DNA of 64,000 nt from Tretioscincus oriximinensis (taxonomy: Eukaryota > Chordata > Lepidosauria > Squamata > Gymnophthalmidae), in the NCBI GenBank assembly GCA_022410635.1, contig JAJVDF010000586.1, positions 1 through 64,000 on the forward strand, in the 5' to 3' direction. Position numbers and translations under genes: made by a program. Below the pieces are notes generated by a model. That model was not told the DNA's origin. It saw only the letters and a list, made by a program, of their open reading frames with translations, and ran no database searches. Of this stretch, positions 55,060 to 64,000 are shown piece after piece; position 1 is the stretch's first letter, and every line of letters begins with the position of its first letter.

Positions 55060-56345
55060 GCTAAGGATCCAAGAAGGAAGTACCTTCTTCTGCAACTCCT
55101 TTCTGAAACCAAGAAGGACTATTTTTAATACAAAAGGTTTCCTAATTGCCATTTGAAAGGGATCCCCAGCAACCCCATCAGTGCTGTCAGGAACCCAGCC
55201 CCTGTCCCTGATCCCTCTCCCTGCACCAATTGCACCCGGGCAGTCTGGAACAGAAGAAGTCAAAATCTTCAATTGTTCTCAGTGCCCTGCAAATGGCATT
55301 TCAGAATCCTGTCTGTTGCTCCAGCTCAGAAGCAACAGAGGCAAGGTATCTAGGGCTGGGATGAGCCTGAAAGGTAAGTAGGGTTGAGTGAAGAATAGAG
55401 AGACTGAAAGGTAGTGTTATGAGGAAGGGATNAGAAGTGAGGGGAATTAAGTTGTGCAAAGAAGAGGAGGAGATAAGGGGAGCTGGGGTAGACAGGAGTA
55501 TCCCAAGGTAGAGCCATGGATCTCTCATGTTCTGCCTGAAATCCCATGAAGACCATTCTTAATTCAAAAACCTAATTGTCACTTCAAATATCATGAAACC
55601 TGGCTAGGGCCATGTGATACCAGTTTGCAGGATGGAGTCCGAGGGATGCCATTTTTAATCCAAAGCCATTCATAAATGCCATTTAAGATGATATGGGCTC
55701 TGAAATGTCTGTAGGGTTATCTACAATCGTAGGGAGCCCATTCTTAATACAGAAAGGTTCCGTTTCAAATGTCATGTGCTCTCAATAAGGCCATGTGCTG
55801 ATGTCTCCTGCCTGAAACACTAGGAGGACCATATTTAATCCAAAAATACTCTGAATTACCATTTAAAACACCCTGGGCTCTTGGGCATCATTGCTAGTGC
55901 TCTCTGCCAGCATTGCTTCCTTCCCATCCCCCCCCCCCCCGAGAGGGATGAAAGGAAGGGGGCTACAAGTTAAGTAGGGCTGGGTAGAAAAATACATAAG
56001 AAGTGGGATCCTGCAACATACGTGGGGCTGGGAAAAAGGTAACCCGAGGGCAGAGCTGGGTTAGGGAAGACTGGCTTTCAGTAGGGCAGAAGAACAGACT
56101 CCTGCCTGTAATCCAAAGAGGACCATTTTTGATCCAAAAACCTTTCTTATATGAAATGACTCTGTAGTGCCATGGGGCTGGCACCTCCTTCCTGAAAACA
56201 TTGAAGAACAATTATCAGCCCCAATGCCCATTTAAAATGTCTTGGGGTCTGGCTAGGGCCATGGGGCTGGGGTCTGCAGCCTGAAATCCTAGATAATACC
56301 AAGAGCTTCTTAATTGCCACTTTGAAAGTCATGGGCTCTGAGTAT
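55060..56345 (+). repeat. Second tandem repeat, unit about 110 bp, interleaved with minisatellite units
   Basis: A unit containing a CTGCCTGAAATCC-like start, GAGGACCATTTTTAATCC, CTTAATTGCCATTT and GGGCTCTGGCTAGGGCCATG recurs, diverged, at about 55090, 55525, 55630, 55720, 55808, 56098, 56190 and 56278. Stray 47-bp minisatellite units lie among them (55360-55420, 55960-56040, 56360-56400), so the two repeats form one composite region. A (C)13 run lies at 55928-55940. Confidence 0.7.
55225..55345 (-). mobile_element. CR1-like LINE 3' fragment, copy 6
   Basis: CCAATTGCACCCGGGCAGTC and AATTGTTCTCAGTGCCCTGC correspond, on the minus strand, to the 3' UTR seen at 34600-34680. Inserted within the composite tandem-repeat region. 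Confidence 0.65.
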
Positions 56346-56460
56346 AGGAGGGGATTGAAGGGCAGCAAACCTAGAAGCTAAGTGGGACAGTGCGGGAAAG
56401 GAGGGAAGGGGGGCTGGATAGCAATGTAGGCTAGGAGAACAGGACAAAGCAGGAGTTTCA

Positions 56461-56841
56461 GGTTTCGTTTCAAACAAGTTCTGACAGCATTTCTTCCAGT
56501 AAAACGTCTGATAGCACTTCCTTTGTGCCTCTGCAACCTTCTAAGCCCCTCCATCTTTCCATCCCCTTCCTTCTAATCTATCTCAAAAAACTGAAGAGCT
56601 AAAAGCTGCAGAATCAAAGCCTGTCATGAGCAGTTTTTAAGAAATAGTTACGGAATGTAAAGTGTTAAGACATCTTTCCTGAAAAATTAGTGATGTGTGA
56701 TCTGCAACCTATAAGGTAAATAATGCTAGTCAAATTCTTTCGCCGGCCACTGACTCTGTTAAGCCAACTTCAGCAGTCTCTTTGCTTCCTCCAGTTCTCT
56801 TGCAGGGAATTTCTAACAATGTTTCTCCTCGTAAAGCTTCT
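56461..56841. other. Unannotated DNA
   Basis: No gene or repeat recognised between the tandem-repeat region and LTR copy B. Confidence 0.4.
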
Positions 56842-57577
56842 TGTTGGGGTTAGCCATATAGGACATATATTAATTGGCATTAATATATCTGATATAAAAT
56901 ATACAAGGATTGACCTTTGCTAGCTCAAGAGAGGCCTGGGTGGAAAATTTTGAAAATCTCTAGAAACTCCAGCCCCAGGAGGTAAACAGGAGAGGCCAAA
57001 TCTCTCTTCCTGTCCTGAGGGCACATCTCATTCAAGAAACCTTACCAGACATAAGGGATTAATGACACCTATTGTGGCAAAAGGGCATTCATTGTTTTAC
57101 TGGCCATGCACCTGGGCTAAAACCATTAGCTTGATAGTGGCAGAAAGGAAGCCCATTAAAGCTTTATTCCCTTAGGTGAGTCACAGTATTCCTGAACCTA
57201 GAGGGACAAACCAGGATAAACGAAAGCTAAAAGGGTCAATCTTGTATCTTCCCACCATACCATATTTGGCATTTCCTGACACAGGCTGCACCTCTTTGGG
57301 AGGAGAGTAACGCATCACATAGGTGTCACTACCTGGGTCCGCCCTGACCCACGTGTGCTGTACCACCCCTTTTTTGACATCACAATATTGATCCACGCCT
57401 TCTGATATTGTAGTCAATAAAAACCTCTGCACAATTGTGTTCTGGAGTGCCTCATGACCCAAAGAGCCTCCTGGATCACCTTTGAACCCAAGCTATGGTC
57501 TCTGTGTGAATCTACTTTACATGTGTCTGCACGCTTTGGATCCAGCTACCTTAGGCAAGCTAAGGAGCCGAATAACA
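56842..57577 (+). mobile_element. Retroviral-type LTR, copy B
   Basis: Begins TGTTGGGGTTAGCCATATAG and is collinear with copy A at 48762: ATATTAATTGGCATTAATAT, AAAGGGTCAATCTTGTATCT, CATTTCCTGACAC, GTAGTCAATAAAAACCTCTG with AATAAA at 57416-57421, and an end near AATAACA (57577). Short leader-like sequence (AAGCGAACCCCCGTTA) follows and has a counterpart after copy A. A short retroviral-type polymerase remnant lies 400 bp downstream. Same strand as copy A. Confidence 0.72.
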
Positions 57578-57597
57578 GGCAAGCGAACCCCCGTTAC

Positions 57598-57662
57598 TGC
57601 AGGAAGTGTGAATGCTGCGTTTTACATGTCACATGTCCACTCAGTGAGAGAGATGCAATCAG
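57598..57662 (+). repeat. 65-bp segment duplicated at 59571-59636
   Basis: TGCAGGAAGTGTGAATGCTG, ACATGTCACATGTCCACTCA and GTGAGAGAGATGCAATCAG are shared by the two segments with few differences. The unit lies between the LTR leader and a CR1-like fragment here, and after the long-inverted-end element there. Family unknown. Confidence 0.8.
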
Positions 57663-57663
57663 A

Positions 57664-57975
57664 CATCGGCCTGTGGAATTTACTTCCTGAAGAGGTAGTG
57701 GTAGCTACCAGCTTGGATAATTTCAAGACGGGACTAGACAGGTTTATGGACAACAAGGGTATAAATGGATACTAGGATGGAGTCTGGATGTTGCCTCCGG
57801 GATGGAGCAACAGGCAGGAATCCTGAAGTACCATTTGCAGAGAGTCATGAACAGGAGCATATTTTGCTTTCCTCTGTTCGGACTGCCCATGTGCATCTGG
57901 TGGGCCTCTGTGTGAGACAGAATGTTGGATTTGATGGGCTATGGCCTGATCCAGGATGGCTCTTCTTATGTTATT
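57664..57975 (+). mobile_element. CR1-like LINE 3' end, copy 7
   Basis: Encodes GLWNLLPEEVVVATSLDNF and KTGLDRFMDNKGINGY followed by the natural stop, then the 3' UTR ending CTCTTCTTATGTTATTAC. It is very close to the copy at 40655-41124 but starts further 3'. It separates the LTR from the polymerase remnant. Confidence 0.87.
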
Positions 57976-57977
57976 AC

Positions 57978-58128
57978 GTTCCTTCTTTGATTGTTTATCA
58001 TTATATAGATAATATTTTAATTGCTGGACCCTCTCTTTCTGATGATCTTGTTTCTCAGCTGGCTAATATTCTGAAGAAATTTAGTCTTTTCATAGCATCA
58101 AAAAAGTGCAGTGTTAATCTCCTTATTT
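57978..58128 (+). pseudogene. Retroviral-type reverse transcriptase remnant
   Basis: About 45 codons of a polymerase gene of the endogenous-retrovirus type. The catalytic box reads YIDN, so the second aspartate of the YxDD motif is replaced and the enzyme would be inactive. It is followed by the helical stretch of the palm region (SQLANILKKFSL) and then IASKK. The rest of pol, gag and env are not recognised. It lies in the same orientation as the LTR at 56842-57577 and could come from the same provirus after deletion and CR1 insertion. Assignment rests on this short motif block. Confidence 0.65.
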
Positions 58129-58944
58129 GTATCTTAAGCATAAATTGCTGTAGTCCTGCAGCTATTTCAGTCATTCTCCAACTCTTCAACTCCTTCTTCA
58201 ATATCAAGCCAGCTCCCAGGGCTATCTCATGTCCTCACTCTGCATTTTCCTTCTAGTCTCACCAAACCCTGACAATCACATTTTTCCCTTTAAGCATTCT
58301 ATCTCTTTTTCAGAACACCAATTCTTCTTTTTTGCTGGACCTTTTTAAACTTTCTAACTTGCTTGTCTTCGATGCTCCTCTATCCTCAAATTGCCACATT
58401 GGCCTTCTGGGTCCCATCTAAAACCTCCATCTTCCTTAAATCCTCTAATCCTTTCTCCCTCCCAGTTTGCTTGTTTGGGTATCTTTCCAGTTTCTTTTCC
58501 CTTTTCCTTGTTCTGGCCCTTTCTGACATGCCCAGGGTAAAACTGGCTGCCACTTCTGGGGTCGGGAAGGAATTTTCCTACAGAGCAAATTGGCCAAATG
58601 ACTTGAGGTTTTTCACCTAGGCTGTTTGGAACTTTTAATGATGCTCAAAATCAACATTAAAAGCAAGAAGTGAAAATTAAAAAATGGATTTGAATAAAAT
58701 CATAAATGCTTCCTTTTTTCCTCCTNCTTTTTTAATGATAATAAACCTTTGCAAAAATTTGGAATTTTTGGGGGGTAGACATCACAACAAGAAACAGGGT
58801 TCTGTTGTTACTTGCTATTAGGAGGATGGCCAAGGATTAAAGCCCATGCTAATGCTTTCACTGTTCCAAATCGTCACAAAATCAGACTTAAATTACCATA
58901 ACCATATTTCAGAGAAATAGCCGTGTTAGTCTAGCAGAAAGTCC
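58129..58944. other. Mostly unannotated; common repeat phrase near 58540
   Basis: CTGGGGTCGGGAAGGAATTT near 58557 followed by a TCCTACAGAGCAAATTGGCC block is a phrase I recognise from common amniote interspersed repeats, family unsure. ATTTCAGAGAAATAGCCGTG at 58910 begins the extended end of the next element. Confidence 0.4.
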
Positions 58945-59496
58945 AGCAAAGGATCTAGCAGCACTTTGAGACTAACTTGAGAAAAGTGGTTGGCATAAGC
59001 TTTCGTAGACAGGTCTACTTCTTCAGATGCTGAGGGACTAATGTCAGGGTCAGGTATTTATAGGAAATTGTGTATGGGAGAAGACAAAGCATATGCAACT
59101 GTAGGGAGGTGTTGAATTGCAGGTAAATAGCAGGAACTAATCTCCTTAAAAAGACAGGTAAATAGCAGGAACTAATCCTCTTATGTGAAAAAGTCCCTGG
59201 GGCAACAAGGGGCAATGTCTGGTAGAGAATCAATCAAATACTTAACAGGTGTCATAAAAATGTATAGTTGGCCAGGAAACCATTGTCTCTGTTAAGTCCT
59301 TTGCTGATGGCCTGGAACTTGTGAATGTATTCAAGTTCTGCTGCTTCTCTTTCAAACCTTCCTTTGTAGTTTCTTTGTTCAAGAAATCTGACCCTGACAT
59401 TAGTCCCTCAGCATCTGAAGAAGTAGACCTGTCTACGATAGCTTATGCCAACCACTTTTCTCAAGTTAGTCTCAAAGTGCTGCTAGCTCCTTTGCT
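58945..59496 (-). mobile_element. Element with 109-bp inverted terminal repeats, copy 2
   Basis: The left end (58945-59053, starting AGCAAAGGATCTAGCAGCAC) and the right end (59388-59496) are inverted copies of 109 bp each with few mismatches. Between them the minus strand has a short clean frame ending in a stop that contains REAAELEYIHKFQAISKGL, apparently the C-terminus of a lost protein. The structure fits a retroelement class with inverted terminal repeats (Penelope-like or DIRS-like), but no reverse transcriptase, GIY-YIG or recombinase motif remains to decide. Related copies lie at 9961-10300 and 50886-50975. Similar sequence phrases are widespread in reptiles. Confidence 0.75.
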
Positions 59497-59570
59497 GGAC
59501 TACCATAACCATACTGTGTGTGGATTGTGTTTAAGCCACCCCAGTCATTGCTGCAGCCTGGAAACATTCC

Positions 59571-59636
59571 TGCAGGAAGTGTGAATGCTGCACTTAACAT
59601 GTCACATGTCCACTCACAGTGAGAGAGATGCAATCA
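59571..59636 (+). repeat. Second copy of the 65-bp segment
   Basis: See 57598-57662. The two copies are 1.97 kb apart in the same orientation. Confidence 0.8.
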
Positions 59637-61029
59637 GGCAAACAAATTGCAGAAAGTCAAGCACACAGGAATGTTTTTGCCTAGGGGTGGCGTATAAGAT
59701 AGGAAACATCCTCCACTCTCCACTATCAGATGGGAATGGTTCCAAGCATCCATTTTAGGAAGATAAATGTGGGTTAAAAACAAACCATATCTGGATTTGG
59801 CTCCCCCCATAGCCAATGGATCAGCAGCATTCCTAGCAACCATACTCTGAATAATCATGTATTGTTTTGGCTGAGAAACAGATTCTTAGTTGCCTTCAAC
59901 TTTATTTTTCTTTGCCTGGCAGTTTCCAGCTTCTTCTCTGAAGCTGCTTCTTTGCTTCTGCATAAGGCTTGTAGGACTGCAATTCTTATGCCTTTCTCAA
60001 GCTCAGTTTTCTTCCCCCCATCCCCAAACTGGAAACAAGTCGTTGAAAGATATCTGTTTGATTCAAACTAAGGTTCCCAATGCACTAGGCCTTCTTTTAT
60101 CCCAGAAAGGGATCTAAGTGAGGAACTTGCTATCCACATGCCATTCGAGGCTAGCACAGGCCTAGCCATGACCTAAGCTAGCATGGAGTAGCATGTGGAC
60201 AACAGGATCCTTGGACCCTTCAGCAGGGCAGAGGGGGGCAGGGGGGAAAGAGTCCAATGCCTATTGAGCCTAAACAAGGCATGCTCTATTGAACAGTGCT
60301 GGTAAACTGAAAAATGGTGATGTGGCAGAGAGAAGTGGCATAGGAGAGGAAAGAGGTACAAGGACAAGCTAGGTGGACTTCCTGGACAAATACTGGCACT
60401 GGCTTTGGCCAAACAAACAGTTTTAATATTTGGAACAGGAAATCATCCAAGACAAAGAAAGTGGTGAACACTCCTCTCTGTGCTTGCTTTGGCACAGATA
60501 AAAACTGGAAGATATTCCTTTTATAAGTAATAACAACGACAGAAGAAGTGGCAACCACGGATATGCTCTATCTCACCTTTTGGGGATTTTGTGTACACAG
60601 AACTATGCAAGCAATTATTATGCAAAATGTTTAACAAGAATATTACATCACGGCAAAGACACTGGTGTGGGTTTTTACAGTCAAGGCTGCTGTATTATTA
60701 TTACAAAAGTGCTATTTTTTATTGTACAGCAGCTCAGTGTCACATATATTTAGGAAGAAGACACTTTTCACCACTTTTTTCATGTCAAAGAAGACTTTAG
60801 CTGACAAATTCCTAGATGTAAAACGTACAAACAAAAATCAGTTTGAACTTCTTAAATCAGATACAGAAAACAAAATAATTTAAGGCTCCTCTCCCTGAAT
60901 CTTTTTACGGAACTGTGGTGCTGGGCTAAAAACCTCATGGGAAAGAAAATATTCCATACAACTTTAAATATCCTAAGTCAAGTGGACCATGGTCATGCAC
61001 CTCTANTTAATTCATCCTAAAAAGAGATT
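59637..61029. other. Unannotated DNA
   Basis: No gene or repeat recognised. Confidence 0.4.
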
Positions 61030-61250
61030 AAGGCTGCTTCCCCATTACAAGTTTAACATTGCTATTTCTTTTAAACAGAGACAACACATTTGCAAGTATG
61101 TCTCCACTTACCTCCAAGGTTCCCTCTCTGTCCTTGTTACATCCTGGTATTCTCATGACATCACAAGCCCCAGAAATCATTGCTGCGCTTGCCTTACTAC
61201 AATTCCCAAATCAGAGAAAGGTAGAGTTCTGGTGTGAACAAAGCCAACAG
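61030..61250. mobile_element. Possible partial hAT-like MITE
   Basis: AAGGCTGCTTCCCCATTAC resembles the left ends at 37098 and 43509. The interior does not clearly match, and the possible right end (GGTGTGAACAAAGCC) is a weak inverse. Confidence 0.3.
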
Positions 61251-61335
61251 AGACAGAATACCAGATATTGCTCAAAACAAGTAAAACTGCTCTTATTAAA
61301 GTATTCAGAAAAATATCAGTATAATCAACACTGTA

Positions 61336-61574
61336 TACAGGGTGCTTCAAAAAAACGTATACACACTTTGAACTTCCATAGAAAATTTATTTACTGTTCT
61401 ACAAAGTTAAATGTCAGGAAATTAGAAAGCTTAAAGTCCAATGTAAATAAAACGTAAATAACAAATGTTAATACTGTTCAAATCGGGAAATCCTGAAATT
61501 TAACTTTGTAGAACAGTAAATAAATTTCTATGGAAGTTCAAAGTGTGTATACATTTTTTTGAANCACCCTTGTA
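61336..61574. mobile_element. Mariner-type MITE with 80-bp inverted ends
   Basis: A 235-bp element (61338-61572) between TA dinucleotides. The left end is CAGGGTGCTTCAAAAAAACG. The right end on the minus strand is CAAGGGTGNTTCAAAAAAAT. Matching continues about 80 bp through CACACTTTGAACTTCCATAG and TTTACTGTTCTACAAAGTTA on both sides. It has no coding capacity. The TA duplication and CAGGGTG ends fit Tc1/mariner. Confidence 0.9.
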
Positions 61575-62281
61575 TATATTACATTGTAGGGCTAGGCTCT
61601 GCAAATAGGCCATAAACTTCAGCAGTAATACATTACAAAGGGTAAGCAAATAAAGGTAATACTTTTGTGCCTCCCTCCGCTGGGCCCTTCTTTGTTTACC
61701 GGACGGTCTTGGGATGGCTAACAGTAAAAGCAATATACAGAAACTGATATATAAAACCAATGGTACCAGAAGTGGAGAAGGGAGTGCTCATGTGTAGTTT
61801 TGTGAAGTCGCTGACAACATGGGNCTGGGTNGAATTGCATCATTTCCCATCAAATCCAGGCCCAGAGTTTTCCACTTTCTCCCTGGCTAAAAATAAAATA
61901 TCATGGTTGGGACTGTGCACTGCTCGAAAAGACCTGTACGCAGAGCAGGGGTTAGGAGGTATTGGCACAGCCACCTAATCTGGGAATACCCCCTTTCGCT
62001 ACTGGCTGAGGCAACCATGACGTCACGGCTCAGTACGAATCTGCACTATGGAGAATTCTGTAGCTAGAGTTCAACTAATGCGAATGGCAAAAAGCAGCAG
62101 CAACGACAGATTTAAACGAAGAACTCCATAGCAGAAATGAGTGGTGTGTGTACCAAGGGATGCAGGAGCACTTCNAAGTTGGTTTTTTATGCTAACACAA
62201 TGTGAACGGGGGACGTTGGAGCCGCAGTCGCATCCATTTTTAGGTGTAGCGCATTTACAGCCTAAGTAAGTAGTGTGTGGG

Positions 62282-62802
62282 TAGGGCTGCCATATTTTGG
62301 CAGCCCAAAACTGGGATGGGGTGGGGTGGGGGTGCGTGCGCTCTCTTCTGCCTGTCTCACTACGTGTGTGTGTGTGCATAGCTGATCCAATGCTGGAGGC
62401 GGGGTTTTGCGCGCCTGCTTGCCAAGCGCGCCAACTCGCCTCCAACGAAGGAAAAATGGCTGGGTTTGTGACAGGAGAACAGAGCTATTCCCCTGTCACA
62501 AGCTCAGGCGTTTTTCCCTTGCTGGAGGCAAGTTGGTGGGCTTTGCAAGCAGGCACGGGAAACTCCGCCTCCACCATTGGAGCAGCTACAGCACGCTCCA
62601 AGGTCCCTTCCAGAAAGCGTTGCCGGCCCGCAACCGTCAGCTCTGANGGCTGCTTTGCCTTTAAAATCCTGGATTTTTACGTTCTCTGATGCAGCATCAG
62701 GGAATGTAAAAAGCCGGGATTTTGTCTTAAAACCGGAGGGGACTATATTTTAGTCCCCCAAACCGGGATTGTCCCACTTTCCCGGGACGTATGGCAACCT
62801 TA
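62282..62802. mobile_element. Multi-hairpin MITE family 2, copy 2
   Basis: The left end TAGGGCTGCCATA and the right end on the minus strand, TAAGGTTGCCATA, define a 520-bp element matching 29917-30468. The left end forms its own hairpin (GGGCTGCC with GGCAGCCC, 62284-62306). The large hairpin (about 62385-62587), the GGGAATGTAAAAA hairpin and the GGGGACTA/TAGTCCCC hairpin are all conserved. The 15-bp-arm hairpin of copy 1 is reduced here to a single GCCTGTCTCAC arm. No coding capacity. Confidence 0.82.
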
Positions 62803-64000
62803 TATGTGGGGGAGAGGAAATGCTGAGAATGGAGGGAGTCACTGAGACTTGTTCCCAACCACTCTGCAACTCCCCCCTTCCTATGACTCCCTATTAATCC
62901 CCCCATTCCCAAAAGCGTCATCCCACAATTCTGGCAGTGCTGCAAGAGCTGCTGAGCTGGGAATAGGTGGATTAAATAGAAAAGTCATGGGAATTTTTAC
63001 CTTGCCTACCTGAATTGCTTTTATAAAATATATTTTCAAGAGATGATTTGCTAGCTTGTACATGCAAACATCTACAATTGTGAGATGCTTCAAGTCTGAA
63101 AAGTGACTAACGTATTTCCTTTTGCCTTTCACCTAGCACTAAAAAATAAGGAATGCACTGTGTAAAGATATGTTGTGTTCTAATTTGAACTAAGCTTTAA
63201 TTAAATTGGCATACAATGTTTGAGAGGCTACAGCTTTCTTCACCATGCTAAGTAAAGCTACTACCAGATTCGATTTGAAAACAGCTATGATACTGAGTCT
63301 CTCATCATAGCAATTCTTTCACTGCCTAGTGAATTCCTTTCATGATCATGGCAGGGCTACTGGAGGTTAATTACATGCAAATAAAGTTAGAAAAGAAATA
63401 ACCAAAATCTTACCCAATTGTTCCATATTCAATCTGTTTTTTCAGCAATGTGAAAAGGTTACAACCACAAGCAATTANGATAACCTAAGAATTTGTCCAT
63501 GACAGCATTAAGAGTCTGTTCTGACAATTAGTTTTAATACGTCTTCAGTCCTCAAGAAATGGACTAAACCAGGAAATATCCAAGTTTTTTTCNTGGTTTA
63601 GACCAGTTCTTGTACACTGTGCTCTGCATTCTTTTCAGTATAGCAAAATGGCATATAGCACAATTATGTATACCATTTGAGACAAGAGGCTTTTGAAGAG
63701 CATATACAGAATATGGGTCCAGTCCCCAATAGAGGGGAAAAATGGGAGTTAAAATGGGATCAACCTGCAGGGCCAACTCTATGGCCTCACTCCCTTTCCT
63801 TTTAATCTGAATAAAAATGAGGTAGCATTGCACTGGACNGACTACAACCTGGCATTTCAGAAGATACTCTCAAAATAAAAGCTGAAAAATNCTATTTACG
63901 TTATTTCAAACCTCTGATTCCAGTGAAGCAATGCACCATTGTCAGAGGTCCTGAGAGGGGTGTCTTGGTAAGCCTCTAATCCTGTCATTCTATCTTAATC
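62803..64000. other. Unannotated DNA
   Basis: No gene or repeat family recognised. TACGTCTTCAGTCCTCAAGA near 63538 is a weak match to the small recurrent motif at 4320 and 53251. Confidence 0.4.

Noticed and set aside
48762..57577. A single intact provirus bounded by the two LTRs
   Set aside because: The LTRs are clearly diverged, and the interval contains tandem repeats, MITE pieces and SINEs but no gag, pol or env.
62018..62025. Perfect TGACGTCA cAMP-response element
   Set aside because: A single 8-bp site with no promoter nearby is expected by chance about once per window of this size.

Overview
This window is vertebrate nuclear DNA that looks intergenic or deep-intronic. No exon of a host protein gene, no tRNA or rRNA gene and no CRISPR array could be supported. 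Every long open frame that could be interpreted is either part of a retroelement or the translation of simple or tandem repeat DNA. Single scattered N calls and one 225-base N run (30640-30864) mark it as draft assembly.

The repeat mix suggests a squamate reptile: an L1, CR1-like and L2-like LINEs, an RTE/BovB-type LINE, tRNA-derived SINEs resembling the Sauria type, retroviral-type LTRs and several families of short palindromic DNA transposons. A gecko or similar lizard is an inference from this mix, not a demonstrated identity.

Layout. 1-7 kb: four copies of one tRNA-derived SINE (one with its tail expanded into about 53 GAA units), a CR1-like 3' end, and a mariner-type MITE split by a SINE. 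7-22 kb: mostly unremarkable AT-rich DNA with an unclassified element with long inverted ends near 10 kb, a short MITE at 12.6 kb, a near-perfect loopless palindrome at 14.5 kb and an intact copy of the split MITE at 14.8 kb. 22.3-24.65 kb: a 5'-truncated L1 with target-site duplication and one frameshift. 25-31 kb: palindromic MITEs, rearranged LINE pieces, and a compound AAT/GAT/GAA microsatellite holding the assembly gap. 31.6-35.6 kb: decayed L2-like and BovB-like reverse transcriptase pieces plus two SINEs. 37-42 kb: a hAT-like MITE, two tandem repeats, a short L1 tail with a 20-bp target-site duplication, CR1-like 3' ends and a SINE. 46.9-47.8 kb: a 920-bp element that is a chain of three strong hairpins. 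48.8-58.1 kb: two LTRs in the same orientation 8.08 kb apart, with a minisatellite region between them and a short retroviral-type reverse transcriptase remnant after the second. 58.9-62.8 kb: an element with 109-bp inverted ends, a mariner-type MITE and a second multi-hairpin MITE.

The genes here do not form a pathway. What ties the window together is foldback structure: at least six families of short inverted-repeat elements occur, and two of them contain several independent hairpins. One pair of copies differs by the orientation of a hairpin loop. These, and a 47-bp minisatellite whose unit carries a consensus 5' splice site, are the most unusual contents. All boundaries were read by eye without alignment software, so ends are approximate unless a target-site duplication fixes them.
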